From SZUA-76 sp945787585 (lineage in GTDB: Bacteria; Pseudomonadota; Gammaproteobacteria; SZUA-140): 45,592 nt of DNA. Within the stretch, counting starts at the first letter, position 1. Each line of letters opens with the position of its first letter. Location: contig CAMYIG010000020.1 in the NCBI GenBank assembly GCA_947258425.1, positions 1 through 45,592 of the forward strand, written 5' to 3'. The notes below the pieces were generated by a model. It did not search any database, was not told the origin of the DNA, and saw only the letters and a list, made by a program, of their open reading frames with translations. Both the position numbers and the translations under genes were made by a program. Below are positions 41,542 to 45,592 of this stretch, in pieces.

Positions 41542-43245
41542 ATGCGTGAAATTACTGCCATAGGTTTTAAAAGTCGATGTATGAGCGTAAGGAGACGCAC
41601 CCATTACTGCGTATTGATGATCGCTGCGATATTATTTCCTCCCGTATTATTTTCAAGCCCGGATGTTGAACTAGATCTAACCGCCGCGGAGAAAGCCTGG
41701 CTAAATGATCATCCTGTCATTCGACTTGCATCCGACATCGCCTGGCCTCCTTTTGAATGGATTGATAGCGAGCGGCAGCCTCAGGGCATCGCTTCTGATT
41801 ATATGAAGTTAATAGAAAAGAAACTGGGTGTCCGTTTTGAACAGGAGAAAGATAAGCCCTGGCCCGAAGTGGTTGAGGCAGTAAAAGCACGTAAATTAGA
41901 TGTATTCTCCTGTATCGCTAAGAATGTACAGCGTATGGAATATGTGAACTTTACTCGTCCCTATCTCTCGTTTCCAATGGTCATTATCACCAGTAATGAG
42001 GTTAGTTATATTGATGGCGTTAATGATTTGATTGATATGACGGTAAGTGTGGTGGATGGATACGCAACCCATGAATATCTAACCACGAATCACCCGGAAC
42101 TAACATTGTATGTTGTGGATACGTCTGAAGCGGGTTTGGCGGCAGTGTCACAGGGCAAAGCTAATGCCTTTGTAGATAATATTGCGACGGCAACGCATAT
42201 CATGCATGAAAGTGGCTTAACCAATCTAAAAATTTCAGGTGAAATGCCGATTCGGTACGAACTCAGTATGGCAGTGCGTAAAGATTGGCCTGAGCTGGTG
42301 AGCATATTACAGCGAGCACTGGATTCCATTAGTGATGAGCAACGTAGAAATATTCAGAATAAATGGATTGGTGTGCGATTTGAGCACGGCATTGATTACA
42401 GCCTGTTCTGGAAAAGCCTTATTGTCTTTATATTGATTGTGAGTTTTCTCTATTTTTATAATCGAAAATTATCGCGAGAAATCAATCAGCGAAAAGTAGC
42501 AGAAGATACGGCAATAAAATTGCGTAATGACGCGGATAAGGCAAATCAGGCTAAATCGGAGTTTCTTGCTGTGATGAGTCATGAGCTACGTACGCCACTC
42601 ACCTCTATTATTGGGGCTTTAGGATTGTTGACGGGTAATAAGAAAATGGGGGTGTCTGATGATGCGAGGAAGATGCTGCTCATTGCGAGTGAGAATAGCC
42701 AGCGTCTTAAATTACTGGTAGATGATATTCTGGATGTGGAAAAGCTGATGGCCGGCCAGATGGTTTTTCAGCAAGATACAACCTCAGTGGCGAGTCTTGT
42801 TGCAAAGGCCGTTGCAGCGAATCAGGGTTACGCAGATCAGTATGATGTCTCATTTATGGTTGATATCGATGCCTGTGATGACTGCTGTATTATTGCTGAT
42901 GAGCATCGCCTAATGCAGGTGATGACTAACCTTATTTCCAATGCAGTCAAGTATTCACCGAAAAAGGGTTGTGTTCACATCATTGCGCAAGGTGATGCGC
43001 ATAAGGTTCGTGTTTCTGTTGCAGATAGCGGAGAAGGTATTCCGGTCGTGTTTCATGATGAAATTTTCTCACACTTCTCACAGGCGGACACTTCAGACAC
43101 GCGAGAAAAAGGAGGAACGGGGCTTGGGCTGGCAATTTCCAAAGAGATCATAGAGCGTCAGGGTGGGGTTATCGGTTTTACAAGCGTACCAGGGCAGGGC
43201 GCTACTTTTTATTTTGAATTCGACATGAATGAAGTCAAAACGTAA
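41542..43245 (+). CDS. Sensor histidine kinase with periplasmic solute-binding (SBP_bac_3) domain
   Basis: 567 residues. N-terminal signal or anchor, then a periplasmic family-3 solute-binding domain (about 55-275; LASDIAWPPFEW, VFSCIAKN, FTRPYLSFPMV), one membrane helix (about 290-310), a short coiled coil, HisKA with the phospho-acceptor His347 (AVMSHELRTPL), and an ATPase with N box (NLISNAVKYSP), G1 (DSGEGIP) and G2 (GGTGLGLAIS). No receiver or Hpt domain is fused, and no response regulator gene lies in the window. The domain suggests sensing of a small solute such as an amino acid. ATG 41581 is a possible alternative start. Confidence 0.92.
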   Translation: MREITAIGFKSRCMSVRRRTHYCVLMIAAILFPPVLFSSPDVELDLTAAEKAWLNDHPVIRLASDIAWPPFEWIDSERQPQGIASDYMKLIEKKLGVRFEQEKDKPWPEVVEAVKARKLDVFSCIAKNVQRMEYVNFTRPYLSFPMVIITSNEVSYIDGVNDLIDMTVSVVDGYATHEYLTTNHPELTLYVVDTSEAGLAAVSQGKANAFVDNIATATHIMHESGLTNLKISGEMPIRYELSMAVRKDWPELVSILQRALDSISDEQRRNIQNKWIGVRFEHGIDYSLFWKSLIVFILIVSFLYFYNRKLSREINQRKVAEDTAIKLRNDADKANQAKSEFLAVMSHELRTPLTSIIGALGLLTGNKKMGVSDDARKMLLIASENSQRLKLLVDDILDVEKLMAGQMVFQQDTTSVASLVAKAVAANQGYADQYDVSFMVDIDACDDCCIIADEHRLMQVMTNLISNAVKYSPKKGCVHIIAQGDAHKVRVSVADSGEGIPVVFHDEIFSHFSQADTSDTREKGGTGLGLAISKEIIERQGGVIGFTSVPGQGATFYFEFDMNEVKT

Positions 43246-43336
43246 AAGTGTCGTTAGAATTTTTAGGTCTAACCGACATAGCGATAAGCGCGCTACTTAA
43301 TGTTTGCTGCAATGGTCAGTGTTTAGGGGCAGGATT

Positions 43337-43531
43337 ATGGATATTGTTGAGTCACCCTGTGTACGTAACTGTTGTCTCGATAACGATGATATCTGCATGG
43401 GTTGCTTTCGTTCGATTGATGAAATTACCGGCTGGCATGCCGCGTCGAACGAAGAAAAAAAGGCGATATTAAAGCGCACAGAAGTGCGTAAAGCGGAAAA
43501 AATTAAACCGGGTATCGATCATAGGTTTTGA
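43337..43531 (+). CDS. DUF1289 family protein
   Basis: 64 residues of the small cysteine-rich DUF1289 family: VESPCVRNCCLDNDDICMGCFRSIDEITGW, with four or five conserved cysteines that likely bind a metal or cluster, followed by a basic tail. ATG 43337, preceded by AGGA, gives the normal length; the frame is open from 43304. The role is unknown. Confidence 0.85.
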   Translation: MDIVESPCVRNCCLDNDDICMGCFRSIDEITGWHAASNEEKKAILKRTEVRKAEKIKPGIDHRF

Positions 43532-43630
43532 TCTTTTCAGATAATTAAATGCCTCATGGATTTTAAACGGTACGCGGTTTTTTGAGGATACTGGGCACGT
43601 TCTGCGCAGTCTCTGTGGTGTCCATTATGA

Positions 43631-43972
43631 CTAACTATTTCCCGTCATGAAGATTACGTTGATAATGGCACTGAAAATGGCAATAGAGAGCCACAGTGCG
43701 CCCGCTGAGCGTTTTGATTTATCAGTTTTATCTTTTAGGTAAATAATCCCCATAATCAACCCGATGAATGGAATCAGTAATGTGGCAATGCTCACGCTAA
43801 CTTTTAGCGCCATGGATACCGGTGGATTGGTGGGCTGTGATATGCTGGTGACCTGCGATGCATTCGCTTCTTCTTCATGAGTATTGTCTGCTGACTGCAT
43901 AATTGGCTCTCCGCAACTGCTGCACGCTGTTGCATCATCTGGGTTTTCTGCGCTGCATTTTGAGCAAAACAT
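43631..43972 (-). CDS. Zinc-ribbon membrane protein
   Basis: 113 residues. An N-terminal zinc ribbon (MFCSKCSAENPDDATACSSCG) is followed by an acidic/polar linker (about 25-52) and two membrane helices (about 53-75 and 88-110). This layout is common among small membrane proteins of unknown role, some with a DUF4190-like hairpin. It is convergent with the DUF1289 gene. No functional partner is visible. Confidence 0.75.
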   Translation of the reverse strand: MFCSKCSAENPDDATACSSCGEPIMQSADNTHEEEANASQVTSISQPTNPPVSMALKVSVSIATLLIPFIGLIMGIIYLKDKTDKSKRSAGALWLSIAIFSAIINVIFMTGNS

Positions 43973-44142
43973 CGTTATTAATCCCCCATTTCGAAGTCGC
44001 TTTTATTATTCTCAAGTCACATTAATTCAGTTTCGTAATTAGCATGCTAGCATGGGAATCTAGCTGATTGAAGACTGCGCGTTGCTACTAATGAAAATCG
44101 CGCTCGCTACCATATTTAATGTTTTAAAATCATAATGATGGA

Positions 44143-45592
44143 TTAGTGGGCGTTTTTCTCAAGCAGTAAATTTCCAGTTTCATCACGCAGGTAACTCCAA
44201 TCGTGATTGATAAACGTTGTCGAAATAGCCTCGGAAATTAAAGCGGGTCCCTGATATTTTACGTCTGTCATCAAGGCACCGCGCGCCACGACATCGACAG
44301 TAGTGATGGCGCCGTCGAAATAAAGTGATGCGCAGTGGTTTGCTGGTCGATGATCAACATCGACAGTCAGCGTGATGTTGGGCATTGGCCCGCGCAGTCC
44401 GACACGTACGTTGACCAGTTCAACGGTGCAGTCGAGCCGATGGCCGTAGCGTGCTTCATGTGCGTGATGAAAGTTAATGGTGATATCCTTAATCGTCTGT
44501 TGTGAAGTGATCCACGGAATGTTGAGTGTGCTGGATTGTCCTTGGTAGCAGAGGTCGAGTGAAGGCTGTGTGGTGATGGACTCAATGGCCAACCCCTCCT
44601 GTTGCAATGCATCAAACCCCTGCTGTTGTAAACGCTCAAATTGCGATGAGATTTCTGCTTCACTCAATGACGGTAGCGGACGATTGAGGGTCCGCGAAAG
44701 TTGCCGTGCGCGCGGTGCGGTGAGCATGCCGAGGGCTGACAACACTCCACTGTGGATCGGCACTAGCGCACGCGTCATGCCGAGCTTCTCTGCCAGCGCA
44801 CAGACATGCAGCCCACCGGCACCACCAAATGAGACCAGCGTGAAGTCGCGTGGATCGTGTCCCTGTTGTACCGAGATCACTCGCAGTGCCTGCGCCATGT
44901 GTTCATTGGCGATCTCAATGATCCCCTGTGCGGCTGCTTCAATCGAAAGATTCAAGGGCGTTGCGATGCTGTGAATGGCCGTCCGTGCCGCCGCCACATC
45001 AAGCGTCATCGTGCCGCCAAGGAAAGCATCTGGCTGCAAGCGCCCCAGTACCAGATTGGCATCGGTCACGGTCGGCGCGGTACCGCCGTTACCGTAGCAG
45101 GCGGGGCCGGGCATCGCGCCGGCCGATTCGGGGCCAACCTGTAACAGGCCGCCTGCATCGAGGGAGGCGATCGAACCCCCACCCGCGCCGATGGTGTGCA
45201 TATCGACCATCGGGATCGCCACCGGATAGCGACCGATTTTGCCGTTGGTGGTGAGTGTCAGCGCTTCATCGGGACGACTGTTGAGCATCGCGACATCGGT
45301 CGAGGTGCCGCCCATATCGAAGCTTAATAGTTTTTGTTGGCCACTGGCGGCAGCGGTAAAACGTGCCCCAGCCAGACCACCAGCGGGCCCTGAGAGCAAC
45401 ATATGCACCGCCTCGTCACCAGCAAGCCGCGCATCAATGGTGCCGCCGGCACTCTGCATCACGGTGATGTTGGCACGGGGCAGCCTGTCGGTGAGGTGTT
45501 GTAGATAGCGCTCGACCAGCGGTCCGATCCATGCGTTGAGCCAGGTGGTGATGCCGCGTTCGTATTCGCGATACTCCGGCAGGATCTTCGAT
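44143..45592 (-). CDS. Hydantoinase/5-oxoprolinase family protein, C-terminal part (start outside window)
   Basis: The frame is open to the right window edge, so the N-terminus is missing; about 482 residues are seen. The sequence matches the HyuA/oxoprolinase A-subunit family, ATP-dependent amidohydrolases that open hydantoin or 5-oxoproline rings: LPEYREYERGITTWLNAW, SGPAGGLAGARF, SFDMGGTSTDVAML, MVDMHTIGAGGGSIA, GPESAGAMPGPACYGNGG and LVSFGGAGGLHVCALAEKLGM. The C-terminus is complete. The HyuB partner is not in the window; in many operons it follows hyuA, but here the next gene downstream is absent before 43972. The substrate cannot be told from this part. Confidence 0.92.
   Translation of the reverse strand, partial: SKILPEYREYERGITTWLNAWIGPLVERYLQHLTDRLPRANITVMQSAGGTIDARLAGDEAVHMLLSGPAGGLAGARFTAAASGQQKLLSFDMGGTSTDVAMLNSRPDEALTLTTNGKIGRYPVAIPMVDMHTIGAGGGSIASLDAGGLLQVGPESAGAMPGPACYGNGGTAPTVTDANLVLGRLQPDAFLGGTMTLDVAAARTAIHSIATPLNLSIEAAAQGIIEIANEHMAQALRVISVQQGHDPRDFTLVSFGGAGGLHVCALAEKLGMTRALVPIHSGVLSALGMLTAPRARQLSRTLNRPLPSLSEAEISSQFERLQQQGFDALQQEGLAIESITTQPSLDLCYQGQSSTLNIPWITSQQTIKDITINFHHAHEARYGHRLDCTVELVNVRVGLRGPMPNITLTVDVDHRPANHCASLYFDGAITTVDVVARGALMTDVKYQGPALISEAISTTFINHDWSYLRDETGNLLLEKNAH

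Overview
The window looks like chromosomal DNA of a gammaproteobacterium with moderate GC content. Three conserved neighbourhoods point there: groEL/groES–fxsA–cutA–dsbD, mutY–yggX, and miaB–phoH(ybeZ)–ybeY–corC(ybeX)–lnt. No single gene fixes the genus. A free-living member of a Chromatiales- or Thiotrichales-like lineage would fit, because HrcA/CIRCE control of groE, a hybrid cyclic-di-GMP enzyme and DUF2835 all occur there, but that is inference.

Layout. 1-5970 is housekeeping: groESL on the minus strand with its terminator, a sigma70-type promoter and a perfect CIRCE operator, then fxsA, cutA, dsbD, a TlpA-like thioredoxin and an isolated thiS. 6164-9518 carries a PAS-GAF-PAS-GGDEF-EAL protein, tRNA-Gly(CCC) and a 32-codon membrane microprotein downstream of a small membrane/zinc-ribbon gene. 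10105-13762 is an asmA–mutY–yggX unit closed by a UUCG-loop terminator. It faces a lipoprotein with an FGE-sulfatase fold and is followed by tRNA-Phe. 15317-20897 is an accessory defence block: an Abi_2/HEPN gene, a type III restriction-modification pair (mod, res), and a DUF559 nuclease ORF wedged between mod and res. 20915-23837 is a rearranged stretch: a 66-bp perfect tandem repeat that encodes the tail of a pentapeptide-repeat protein, a GNAT–nitrilase fusion, a 162-bp MITE-like element, and an intact pentapeptide-repeat gene with the same tail. 24323-30402 holds an orphan GspE/PilB-type ATPase facing a MinD/FleN-like ATPase, slt and an HU-like gene. 30574-34175 holds a YkgJ-type cysteine-cluster gene, DUF2835, mazG, a small membrane protein and amtB. 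34321-40492 is the miaB–phoH–ybeY–corC–lnt–LolA-like string. 40552-45592 is more mixed: an HNH nuclease, an SBP-type histidine kinase, DUF1289, a zinc-ribbon membrane protein and the 3' part of a hydantoinase/oxoprolinase gene cut by the window edge.

The most unusual signal is in the type III R-M operon. A GC-rich palindrome of about 35 bp occurs three times. One copy lies in frame inside mod. The other two lie in opposite orientation at the two ends of the DUF559 nuclease ORF, like terminal inverted repeats. The resulting 397-bp unit begins right after the mod stop codon, has CTAA at or one base from both edges, and its removal would leave mod and res about 30 bp apart. This reads as a nuclease-carrying, REP-like mobile unit inserted into a defence operon. 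The second unusual signal is the displaced, duplicated 3' end of a pentapeptide-repeat gene next to the nitrilase gene.
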